Assembly (NCBI GenBank): GCA_023393655.1
Contig: JAEWKP010000278.1
Span: 1-7,568 of the forward strand
Source of the DNA: Pseudomonadota bacterium
GTDB taxonomy: Bacteria > Pseudomonadota > Alphaproteobacteria > Rhizobiales > Beijerinckiaceae
DNA: 7,568 nucleotides
Direction: 5' to 3'
The position numbers were made by a program, and so were the translations under genes. The notes beneath the pieces were generated by a model that was not told where the DNA came from, made no database searches, and was given only the letters and a program-made list of their open reading frames with translations. Positions within the stretch are counted from its first letter, which is position 1. Each line of letters begins with the position of its first letter. Below, piece after piece: positions 1-6,401 of the stretch.

Positions 1-4
1 GAGC

Positions 5-1645
5 ATGACCAGCCGAAACGACGCGACCGGAACCAAGCAGCTCCTCTCCGGGTACAGGTTCCTCTCCGCCGCGGCGGTTATCGCGCTTTGCGCCGGCGCC
101 GGCGCGGGAGCGGCCGTCGCCGCGACCCCGAAGAATGCGCTGGTGATGGCCTGGAACGTAGATGCGATCAGCACCTTCGATCCCGCCCAGGTCGGCGAGG
201 TCGTCACCAACGAGATCCTGCAGAATACCTGCGATACGCTGGTCGATTTCGACCCGGCCGACGAACGCAAGGTCGTGCCGGGCTTCGCCGAGCGCTGGGA
301 TGTCTCGCCGGACCGCAAGCAGATCACCTTCCACCTGCGCAAGGGCGCGAAGTTCCCCTCTGGCAATCCCGTCACGGCCGAGGACGTCGCCTGGTCGATG
401 CACCGCGTCGTCAAGCTCAACTTCGGCAATGCCGCGACGCTGACCGAGTACGGCTTCACCAAGGACAATGTCGAGCAGGCTATCGTCGCGGGTGACGACA
501 CGCTCACGCTCAAGCTGGACAAGCCCTATCCGACGACGCTCGTGCTGCAGGCGATCGCTGCCAACCGGGTCTCGATGGTGATGGACAAGAAGACCTTGAT
601 GGCGAACCAGCAGGGCACCGATCTCGGCAACAAGTACCTGGCGACCCGCACGGCCTGCGTCGGTCCCTACAAGCTGACGCGCTGGAATGCCGGCGAATCG
701 ATCGTGCTGGAGGCAAATGAGGGATACTGGGGCAAGGCGCCGGCCCTCAAGCGCATCCTGATCCGCCATGTCGCCGAGCCCGGCACGCAGCGCCTGCTGC
801 TCAGCCAGGGCGATGTCGACGTGGCGCGCGACCTGACGCCGGAAGACCTGAAGGACCTTGAAGGCTCCAAGGACGTCTCGATCATCAAGGTGCTCCGGCC
901 GCAATTGTTCTACTGGGGCTTCAACGTCGCCGACGGTCCGTTCTCCAAGGAGAAGGTGCGCCTCGCGATGCGCTACCTGATCGACTACGAGGGCCTCGGC
1001 AAGACGGTGATGACCTATCTCGGCGTGCCGCGCGCCAGCTTCGCCCAGCTCGGCGCCGTCGGCGCGCTCGACGAGAAGGAGGGGCAGCCCTTCAAGCTCG
1101 ATCTCGACAAGGCCAAGCAGCTGCTGACGGAGGCCGGCTATCCCGACGGCTTCGAGGCGAGCGTGCTCTTCGGCACGCTGCCCCATGCCAACCCGATCGC
1201 CCAGAGCGTCCAGCAGAACGCCGCCAAGGTCGGGGTCAAGCTCTCGCTGGAGCGCATGGCCAACGCCCAGCTCTTCAGCAAGGTGCGCGGGCGCGAATAC
1301 CAGTCGGCGATGCTGGCCTGGCAGACCGGCGTGCCGGATGCCCACGGCAACGCTTCGCGCCTCGTCTTCAACCCCGACAACCGGTTGGAAGCGAAGCAGA
1401 CCCAGTACCCGAGCTGGCGCGCCGCCTACCAGGATCTCGAACTGAACAAGCAGATCGACGCGGCCTTGCTGGAGCCCGATCCGGCCAAGCGCGACGCGCT
1501 CTATGCCTCGATCCAGAAGGACGTGATGGCCAAGGGGCCGATGGCCTTCATGTTCCAGATGAACAGTGTCGCCGGCGTGCGCAAGGACCTGAAGTCGTGG
1601 ACCTGGAACGGCTTCCGGACCTATTACGAGCTGGCGACCAAGTAA
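5..1645 (+). CDS. ABC transporter periplasmic substrate-binding protein, peptide/opine/nickel type (SBP_bac_5)
   Basis: This is the periplasmic receptor that should capture the substrate and deliver it to the membrane permeases encoded just downstream. The 546-residue length is usual for DppA/OppA-like proteins. Residues 1-18 form a polar, basic N-region. Residues 19-39 are a hydrophobic Ala/Gly-rich stretch ending in AVAA, a good signal peptidase I site near residues 39-40. Family hallmarks follow: FHLRKGAKFPSGNPVTAEDV (109-128), GPYKLTRWNAGE (220-231) with EGYWG (239-243), GFNVADGPF near 305-313, and LDKAKQLLTEAGYPDGF (367-383). The mature protein has only two cysteines, C76 and C218. The family binds peptides, opines, nickel complexes, glutathione or sugars, and the sequence alone does not say which. 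The start lies four bases from the window edge, so an upstream start or full ribosome binding site cannot be judged. Family assignment is firm; substrate is unknown. Confidence 0.95.
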   Translation: MTSRNDATGTKQLLSGYRFLSAAAVIALCAGAGAGAAVAATPKNALVMAWNVDAISTFDPAQVGEVVTNEILQNTCDTLVDFDPADERKVVPGFAERWDVSPDRKQITFHLRKGAKFPSGNPVTAEDVAWSMHRVVKLNFGNAATLTEYGFTKDNVEQAIVAGDDTLTLKLDKPYPTTLVLQAIAANRVSMVMDKKTLMANQQGTDLGNKYLATRTACVGPYKLTRWNAGESIVLEANEGYWGKAPALKRILIRHVAEPGTQRLLLSQGDVDVARDLTPEDLKDLEGSKDVSIIKVLRPQLFYWGFNVADGPFSKEKVRLAMRYLIDYEGLGKTVMTYLGVPRASFAQLGAVGALDEKEGQPFKLDLDKAKQLLTEAGYPDGFEASVLFGTLPHANPIAQSVQQNAAKVGVKLSLERMANAQLFSKVRGREYQSAMLAWQTGVPDAHGNASRLVFNPDNRLEAKQTQYPSWRAAYQDLELNKQIDAALLEPDPAKRDALYASIQKDVMAKGPMAFMFQMNSVAGVRKDLKSWTWNGFRTYYELATK

Positions 1646-1655
1646 GGCCGTCGCG

Positions 1656-2720
1656 ATGTCCCGGACCGTCGCGTCCGGCCTGAGCACCGAGCCGGGGCGG
1701 AACATCCTTCCGTCCTGGCTCAGGGCATCCGGCCGAATCCTCGTCTCCTTCGCCGTGACCCTGCTCGGGCTGGCGGCGCTGACCTTCTTCATCGGCCGCC
1801 TGCTGCCGCTCGACCCCGTCGTCGCCGTGCTCGGCGACAACGTGACCCAGGAAGCCTATCAGGCGATGTACAAGCAGCTTGGTCTCGACCAGCCGCTTTA
1901 TGTCCAGTTCGGCCGCTATCTCTGGGGCGTGCTGCATCTCGATTTCGGGATGGCGCTGACCACCGGCAAGCCGGTGATGACGGATATCGCCCGCGTCTTC
2001 CCGGCGACGATCGAGCTTGCCAGCGTGGCGATCGTGATCGGCACGAGCCTGGGCATCCCGCTCGGCGTGCTCTCGGCGATGTATCGCGGCTCCTGGCTCG
2101 ACCAGATCGTCCGGGTCGTCGGGCTGATCGGCTATTCCGCGCCGAATTTCTGGCTCGGCCTGATGGGGCTGGTGCTGTTCTACGCGACTTTGGGCTGGGT
2201 CGGCGGGCCGGGCCGCATCGACTTCACCTATGAGTTCGACCTTGAGCCGGTCACCGGTTTCCTGCTGATCGACAGCCTGCTCGCCGGCAACTGGGAGATG
2301 TTCGGCAATGCCGTGTCGCACATCATCCTGCCGGCCTCGATCCTGGCGTTCAGCTCGCTCGCCTATATCAGCCGGATGACCCGCAGCTTCATGATGGAGC
2401 AGCTCGGGCAGGAATATGTGGTAACGGCGCGGGTCAAGGGCCTGTCCTGGGCACGCACCGTCTGGGGTCATGCCTTCCGCAACATCGCCGTGCAGGTGGT
2501 GACGGTGGTGGCGCTGTCCTACGCCTTCCTGCTCGAAGGCGCGGTGCTGACCGAGACGGTCTTCGCCTGGCCGGGCTTCGGCCGCTACCTGACCAATGCG
2601 CTGCTCGCCGGGGACATGAACGCGGTGGTTGGCTGCACGCTGCTCGTCGGCGTGATCTTCGTCACGCTCAACCTGTTGTGCGACCTGCTCTACCGGGTCT
2701 TCGACCCGCGGACCCGCTGA
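1656..2720 (+). CDS. ABC transporter permease, DppB/OppB/NikB-like
   Basis: This inner-membrane subunit forms half of the translocation channel with the next gene product. It has 354 residues, slightly longer than the usual 310-340 because of a roughly 25-residue polar N-terminal extension. About six hydrophobic segments are visible, near residues 28-47, 119-142, 153-180, 221-238, 281-299 and 322-347. The cytoplasmic EAA loop that docks with the ATPase is clear at about 253-276: EYVVTARVKGLS, with the conserved glycine G262, then HAFRN. The DppB hallmark ETVFAWPGFGRYL lies at 300-312, and the C-terminus ends in the typical YRVFDPRTR. The gene starts 10 bp after the binding-protein stop, with a modest AAGG Shine-Dalgarno at 1644-1647, 8 nt before the ATG and overlapping that stop codon, which suggests coupled translation. 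The assignment is firm; substrate specificity cannot be read from it. Confidence 0.95.
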   Translation: MSRTVASGLSTEPGRNILPSWLRASGRILVSFAVTLLGLAALTFFIGRLLPLDPVVAVLGDNVTQEAYQAMYKQLGLDQPLYVQFGRYLWGVLHLDFGMALTTGKPVMTDIARVFPATIELASVAIVIGTSLGIPLGVLSAMYRGSWLDQIVRVVGLIGYSAPNFWLGLMGLVLFYATLGWVGGPGRIDFTYEFDLEPVTGFLLIDSLLAGNWEMFGNAVSHIILPASILAFSSLAYISRMTRSFMMEQLGQEYVVTARVKGLSWARTVWGHAFRNIAVQVVTVVALSYAFLLEGAVLTETVFAWPGFGRYLTNALLAGDMNAVVGCTLLVGVIFVTLNLLCDLLYRVFDPRTR

Positions 2721-2722
2721 GG
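2719..2722 (+). promoter_or_regulatory. Shine-Dalgarno for the DppC-like permease
   Basis: GAGG overlaps the TGA stop of the preceding permease gene. It sits 7 nt before the ATG at 2730 but only 1 nt before the ATG at 2724, which favours 2730 as the start. The overlap with the stop codon suggests that ribosomes finishing the first permease reinitiate on the second. Confidence 0.55.
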
Positions 2723-2729
2723 CATGGCC

Positions 2730-3656
2730 ATGGCACCTCAACCTATCGACCAGGCCAACGAGCGAGGCCTCAGGGCCTGGCTCGCGGCGCCGGTGCCATC
2801 CTCGCCCTTCCAGGCGCGGATGCAGCAATTGTCGCTGAAATGGTGGCGGCTCAGGGCTAACCCCGCTGCCATGCTCGGCCTCGCCATCATCGTCCTGATC
2901 GCGCTGGTGGCGCTGTTCGCGCCGCTGGTCGCGACGCATGACATCTACGCGCAGGACCTGACGAACCGTTTGCAGCGGCCCTCTGGCGCGCATTGGTTCG
3001 GCACCGACGAGCTTGGTCGCGACATCTTCAGCCGGCTGGTCTTCGGCGCGCGGATCACGCTCTACATCGCCATGCTGACGGCGGTGATCGCGGCGCCGCT
3101 CGGGCTGATCGTCGGCACCACCTCGGGCTATCTCGGCGGCTGGGTCGATACCGTGCTGATGCGGATCGTCGACATTTTCCTGGCCTTCCCGAGCCTGGTG
3201 CTGGCGCTCGCCTTCGTTGCGGCACTGGGCCCTAGCATCGACCATGCGATCATCGCGATCGCGCTCGCCGCCTGGCCGCCGATCGCGCGGCTGGCGCGGG
3301 CCGAGACGCTGTCGATCCGCAAGTCCGACTACATCGCAGCCGTGCGCCTGCAGGGGGCGTCGCCGCTCAGGATCATCCTCGGCCATGTCGTGCCGATGTG
3401 CATTCCCTCCGTCGTGGTGCGCATCACGCTGAGCATGGCGTCGATCATCCTGACGGCGGCCGGCCTCGGCTTCCTCGGCCTGGGCGCCCAGCCGCCGAGC
3501 CCGGAATGGGGCGCGATGCTGGCCTCGGGCCGCGAGTTCATCCTGACCAATGGCTGGATCGCCGGCATTCCCGGCCTCGCCATCCTGATCACCAGCCTGG
3601 CCTTCAACCTGTTCGGAGACGGCCTGCGCGACATCCTGGATCCCCGCCATGGATAA
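2730..3656 (+). CDS. ABC transporter permease, DppC/OppC/NikC-like
   Basis: This is the second channel subunit, partner of the preceding DppB-like permease. With the start chosen here it has 308 residues, normal for DppC. An OppC-type N-terminal region carries RANPAAMLGLAIIVLIAL (about 42-59) entering the first membrane segment. It is followed by the family signature WFGTDELGRDIFSRLVFGAR (89-108), the EAA loop DYIAAVRLQGASPLRIILGH (200-219), GLGFLGLGAQPPSPEWG (245-261), and the C-terminal LFGDGLRDILDPR (294-306). Start choice: an in-frame ATG at 2724 lies only 1 nt from the GAGG at 2719-2722, whereas the ATG at 2730 lies 7 nt away, a normal spacing; using 2724 adds two residues. The 3' end overlaps the next gene by 8 bp, so the two are probably translated together. 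Assignment is firm. Confidence 0.94.
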   Translation: MAPQPIDQANERGLRAWLAAPVPSSPFQARMQQLSLKWWRLRANPAAMLGLAIIVLIALVALFAPLVATHDIYAQDLTNRLQRPSGAHWFGTDELGRDIFSRLVFGARITLYIAMLTAVIAAPLGLIVGTTSGYLGGWVDTVLMRIVDIFLAFPSLVLALAFVAALGPSIDHAIIAIALAAWPPIARLARAETLSIRKSDYIAAVRLQGASPLRIILGHVVPMCIPSVVVRITLSMASIILTAAGLGFLGLGAQPPSPEWGAMLASGREFILTNGWIAGIPGLAILITSLAFNLFGDGLRDILDPRHG

Positions 3657-4515
3657 GCCGCTGCTCGAGGTCGAGGACCTCTCCGTCACCTTCAAGGGCG
3701 CGCATCGCACGGTGCAGGCGGTGCGCGGCATCTCCTTCAGCGTCGGCCGCGAGAAGGTCGGCATCGTCGGCGAATCCGGCTCCGGCAAGTCGCTGACCGG
3801 ACGCACGATCCTGAAGCTGACGCCGAAGGCGGCGACGATTGCCGCCAGGAAGCTGTCCTTCGACGGGATCAACCTGCTCGCGGCCAGCGAGCGCCAGATG
3901 CGGACGATTCGCGGCAACCGCATCTCGATGATCCTGCAGGATCCCAAGTTCTCACTGAACCCTCTGATGCGCGTCGGCGAACAGATCACCGAGGCCTATC
4001 GGCTGCATCACAAGGTCGGCGGCAAGGAGGCGGAAGCTCGGGCGCTCGCGATGCTGGAGGCCGTGAAGATCCGCGACCCGGCGCGCGTCTTCAGGCTGTT
4101 TCCGCACGAGGTCTCGGGCGGCATGGGCCAGCGCATCATGATCGCGATGATGCTGATCCCGGAGCCCGACCTGATCATCGCCGACGAGCCGACTTCGGCG
4201 CTCGACGTCACCATCCGGCGGCAGGTGCTGAGCATCCTCGACGAACTGGTGACGCGGCGCGGCGCTGGGCTGATCTTCATCAGCCACGACCTCAACCTCG
4301 TCGCCGATTTCTGCGACCGCGTGCTGGTCATGTATGCCGGCCGCATCATGGAAGACATCCCGGCGCGTGAATTGCGCAAGGCGCGACATCCCTACACGCG
4401 CGCGCTGCTCGACAGCCTGCCGCGGCTCGACCGGCAGGCCGACATGCTGCAGGTGCCGAGCCGCGACCCGGCCTGGCTGGACGGACCGACGCTCCAGAGC
4501 GGGAGCCGGGCATGA
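3649..4515 (+). CDS. ABC transporter ATP-binding protein, DppD/OppD/NikD-like
   Basis: This is the first of the two cytoplasmic ATPases that power the importer. All nucleotide-binding motifs are intact in its 288 residues: Walker A GESGSGKS (41-48), Q-loop glutamine Q97 in ILQDP, signature VSGGMGQR (155-162), Walker B LIIADEP (175-181) with catalytic E180, D-loop SALD (183-186), and switch histidine H213 in ISHD. SGGM in place of SGGQ is usual for the OppD branch. The C-terminal HPYTRALLDSLPRLD (247-261) is the start of the Opp/Dpp C-terminal extension, but the protein ends before the cysteine-rich segment seen in many roughly 325-residue DppD/OppD proteins. Only one cysteine, C222, is present. 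It overlaps the upstream permease by 8 bp and the next ATPase by 4 bp (ATGA). Family assignment is firm. Confidence 0.95.
   Translation: MDKPLLEVEDLSVTFKGAHRTVQAVRGISFSVGREKVGIVGESGSGKSLTGRTILKLTPKAATIAARKLSFDGINLLAASERQMRTIRGNRISMILQDPKFSLNPLMRVGEQITEAYRLHHKVGGKEAEARALAMLEAVKIRDPARVFRLFPHEVSGGMGQRIMIAMMLIPEPDLIIADEPTSALDVTIRRQVLSILDELVTRRGAGLIFISHDLNLVADFCDRVLVMYAGRIMEDIPARELRKARHPYTRALLDSLPRLDRQADMLQVPSRDPAWLDGPTLQSGSRA
4501..4505 (+). promoter_or_regulatory. Shine-Dalgarno for the DppF-like ATPase
   Basis: GGGAG lies inside the last codons of the DppD-like ATPase gene, 6 nt before the ATG at 4512. Together with the 4-bp ATGA stop/start overlap, it supports coupled and roughly equal synthesis of the two ATPases. 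Confidence 0.6.
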
Positions 4516-5306
4516 GCGCTGTTGATCCGACACCGGCGGCGAACCGTCCGGCCGCGCTGACGGTCAGCCATCTCTCGGTTGTCTTCGGCCGTGGCGCATC
4601 GGCCCTGAAGGCCGTGGACGACGTCTCGTTCACGCTCGGGCATGGCGAGGCCTTCGGCCTGATCGGCGAATCCGGCTGCGGCAAGTCGACCGTGCTGCGC
4701 GCGCTTGCCGGCCTCAACAGCGAATATGGCGGTACGATCAGCTTCCAGGATCGGGAGGTGCCGCATAAGCGCGACAAGGCCTTCTTCCGGCGCGTGCAGA
4801 TGGTGTTCCAGGACCCCTATGCCTCGCTGCATCCGCGCAAGATGGTGCAGAACGTGCTGGCCGAGCCACTGAAGATCCATGGTTTCGACCGGCCTCGGGA
4901 GCGCATCGACGAAACCCTGACGGCCGTCGGCCTTGGGCCGTCCTTCCGCTATCGCTTTCCCCACGAACTCTCGGGCGGGCAGCGCCAGCGGGTCGCGATC
5001 GCGCGCGCGCTCATCATCGAACCGGAGCTTCTCCTACTGGACGAGCCGACCTCGGCGCTCGACGTCTCCGTACAGGCGGAAATCCTCAACCTGCTGAAGC
5101 AGCTGCGCCACGACCGCGACCTGACCTATCTGATGGTCAGCCACGATCTCGCGGTGGTGACGCATCTCTGCGAGCGCGTCGCGATGATGAGCGAGGGCCG
5201 CATCCTCGAAGAGATGAGCGCTGGGGATGTCCGGGCCGGCCGGGCGCATGAGCCGTATACGCGCGAATTCCTCGAGGCGAGCGTCGGCTATCGCCCGATC
5301 GTGTGA
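4512..5306 (+). CDS. ABC transporter ATP-binding protein, DppF/OppF/NikE-like
   Basis: This is the second ATPase, expected to form a heterodimer with the preceding one. The 264 residues include Walker A GESGCGKS (52-59), Q-loop Q100 in VFQDPYASL, the canonical signature LSGGQRQR (153-160), Walker B LLLLDEP (173-179) with E178, D-loop SALD (181-184), and switch histidine H211 in VSHD. The length is close to NikE and shorter than DppF/OppF, because most of the C-terminal extension after EPYTREFLEA is absent. The ATG overlaps the previous TGA as ATGA (4512-4515), and a good GGGAG Shine-Dalgarno lies at 4501-4505, 6 nt upstream. The first 15 residues are a polar leader. Assignment is firm; the name DppF would overstate what is known of the substrate. 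Confidence 0.95.
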   Translation: MSAVDPTPAANRPAALTVSHLSVVFGRGASALKAVDDVSFTLGHGEAFGLIGESGCGKSTVLRALAGLNSEYGGTISFQDREVPHKRDKAFFRRVQMVFQDPYASLHPRKMVQNVLAEPLKIHGFDRPRERIDETLTAVGLGPSFRYRFPHELSGGQRQRVAIARALIIEPELLLLDEPTSALDVSVQAEILNLLKQLRHDRDLTYLMVSHDLAVVTHLCERVAMMSEGRILEEMSAGDVRAGRAHEPYTREFLEASVGYRPIV

Positions 5307-5319
5307 GCGGCCGGGCTAC

Positions 5320-5324
5320 GGAGG
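5320..5324 (+). promoter_or_regulatory. Shine-Dalgarno that decides the serine hydrolase start
   Basis: GGAGG is the strongest ribosome binding site in the window. It lies 5 nt before the ATG at 5330 and 8 nt before the ATG at 5333. It falls downstream of the alternative GTG start at 5303, so translation should begin at one of the two ATGs, leaving a 23-bp spacer after the ATPase stop rather than a 4-bp overlap. Confidence 0.7.
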
Positions 5325-5329
5325 ATCAG

Positions 5330-6358
5330 ATGATGGATGAGGCAGTGATGAGGGGCGAAGCCTTGCGTGCGGAGCATTGGCCGGCGAATGGCTGGGAGAG
5401 CGTCGCGCCGGAGGCGGCGGGCTGGTCGCGCGAGGGGCTCGACCGGGCCTGGCGCTATGCCGACACGATCTCGACGGCGACAGTGATGATCGTGCAGGGC
5501 GGGCGCGTGGTGGCGAGCCGTGGCGACCTCGCCCACCGCTATCAGTGCCATTCCGTGCGCAAGAGCTTCCTCAGCGCGCTGATCGGCATCCATGAGGAGG
5601 GGGGCCGGATCGACCTGTCGCGGACGCTCGCCGATCTCGGCATCGACGACAAGGAAGGGCTGAGCGACCGCGAGAAGGCGGCGACGGTCTACGACCTGCT
5701 GACGGCACGCTCCGGCATCTTCCATCCGGCCGGCTATGAATCGCCCTGGATGAAGTCGATCAAGCCGCCGCGCCATTCGCAACCGCCGGGCGCCTTCTGG
5801 TTGTATAACAACTGGGATTTCAATGCGCTCGGCACGATCTTCACGATGCTGACCGGTGCGGGCATCCATGACGATTTCCTGGCGCGGATCGGCCGCCCGC
5901 TCGGCATGGAGGATTTCCGGCTCGACGGCGAGCGGCGCGACGGCTGGCTGGAGCCGGACGATTGCTCCGTTCATCCCGCCTATCCATTCCGGATGTCGAC
6001 GCGCGATCTCGCCCGCTTCGGCCTGATGTTCCTGCGGCAGGGCCGCTGGCAGAACGAGCAGGTCATTCCGGCGAACTGGGTCGCGACCAGTGTGCTGCCG
6101 TTCTCCGATGCCGGGCCGCGCGGTGGCTATGGCTATATGTGGTGGACCGAGCGCTCGGGCGCGGGCTTCCCGGGCGTCGTGCTGCCCGCGGGCAGCTACA
6201 GCGCGCAGGGCGTCGGCGGGCAGAACTGCCTTGTCATTCCGTCGCTGGACCTCGTTATCGTCCACCGCGTCAATACCGACATCAAGGGCACGGAGGTGAG
6301 CCGTTTCGCCTTCGGCCGCCTGCTGCGCCTGATCCTCGAAGCGCGCCGAGCCGGCTGA
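5330..6358 (+). CDS. Serine hydrolase, class C beta-lactamase / SxxK esterase-amidase superfamily
   Basis: This is a probable cytoplasmic hydrolase cleaving an amide, peptide or ester bond through an acyl-serine intermediate. Numbering from the ATG at 5330 (342 residues), the nucleophile motif is S75-V-R-K78, the second motif is Y159-N-N161 in LYNNWDFN, and the region where the third motif is expected reads AQGVGGQ (292-298), close to GGYGYMWW (265-272). The N-terminus is polar with no signal peptide or lipobox. The layout resembles 6-aminohexanoate-dimer hydrolase and EstB-type proteins more than secreted AmpC beta-lactamases, so antibiotic resistance is not implied. Start choice: a GTG at 5303 overlaps the ATPase stop but lacks a good ribosome binding site, while GGAGG at 5320-5324 lies 5 nt before the ATG at 5330 and 8 nt before the ATG at 5333. 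As the last gene of the transporter operon, it probably processes the imported compound. Fold assignment is firm; substrate is unknown. Confidence 0.9.
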   Translation: MMDEAVMRGEALRAEHWPANGWESVAPEAAGWSREGLDRAWRYADTISTATVMIVQGGRVVASRGDLAHRYQCHSVRKSFLSALIGIHEEGGRIDLSRTLADLGIDDKEGLSDREKAATVYDLLTARSGIFHPAGYESPWMKSIKPPRHSQPPGAFWLYNNWDFNALGTIFTMLTGAGIHDDFLARIGRPLGMEDFRLDGERRDGWLEPDDCSVHPAYPFRMSTRDLARFGLMFLRQGRWQNEQVIPANWVATSVLPFSDAGPRGGYGYMWWTERSGAGFPGVVLPAGSYSAQGVGGQNCLVIPSLDLVIVHRVNTDIKGTEVSRFAFGRLLRLILEARRAG

Positions 6359-6401
6359 GGGCACGTCGCGCTGTCGCTGCACAGGAGCAGGTGGTGGCAG
6401 G
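6359..6401. other. Short convergent intergenic spacer
   Basis: These 43 bp separate the stop codons of the plus-strand serine hydrolase and the minus-strand PLP enzyme. A weak CTGC/GCAG stem (6377-6380 with 6387-6390) is visible, but there is no T-run on either strand. No convincing intrinsic terminator is present, so transcription of the two units may end in the opposing gene or depend on Rho. Confidence 0.5.

Noticed and set aside
80..91. Possible lipoprotein signal (IALC, cysteine 29) in the binding protein
   Set aside because: The residue before the cysteine is Leu, whereas a lipobox needs Gly, Ala or Ser there. A normal signal peptidase I site (AVAA) follows about ten residues later.
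1548..3989. Minus-strand open frame of 813 codons across both permeases and the first ATPase
   Set aside because: It lies antisense to three well-supported genes. Its translation is dominated by Arg, His, Gln, Asp, Ala and Gly in a low-complexity pattern typical of the reverse frame of GC-rich coding DNA, with no recognisable domain.
3952..4964. Several minus-strand open frames of 123-193 codons opposite the two ATPases
   Set aside because: They mirror conserved ATPase codons and have no ribosome binding site or domain of their own.
5330..6358. Reading the serine hydrolase as a beta-lactamase resistance gene
   Set aside because: There is no export signal, no KTG motif, and the context is a transport operon. 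Shared SxxK and YxN motifs only show membership in the wider superfamily.
5288..6382. Minus-strand open frame of 364 codons opposite the serine hydrolase
   Set aside because: It is a fully antisense shadow of a gene with clear catalytic motifs. The composition is rich in Arg, Ala, His and Gln with no family signature.
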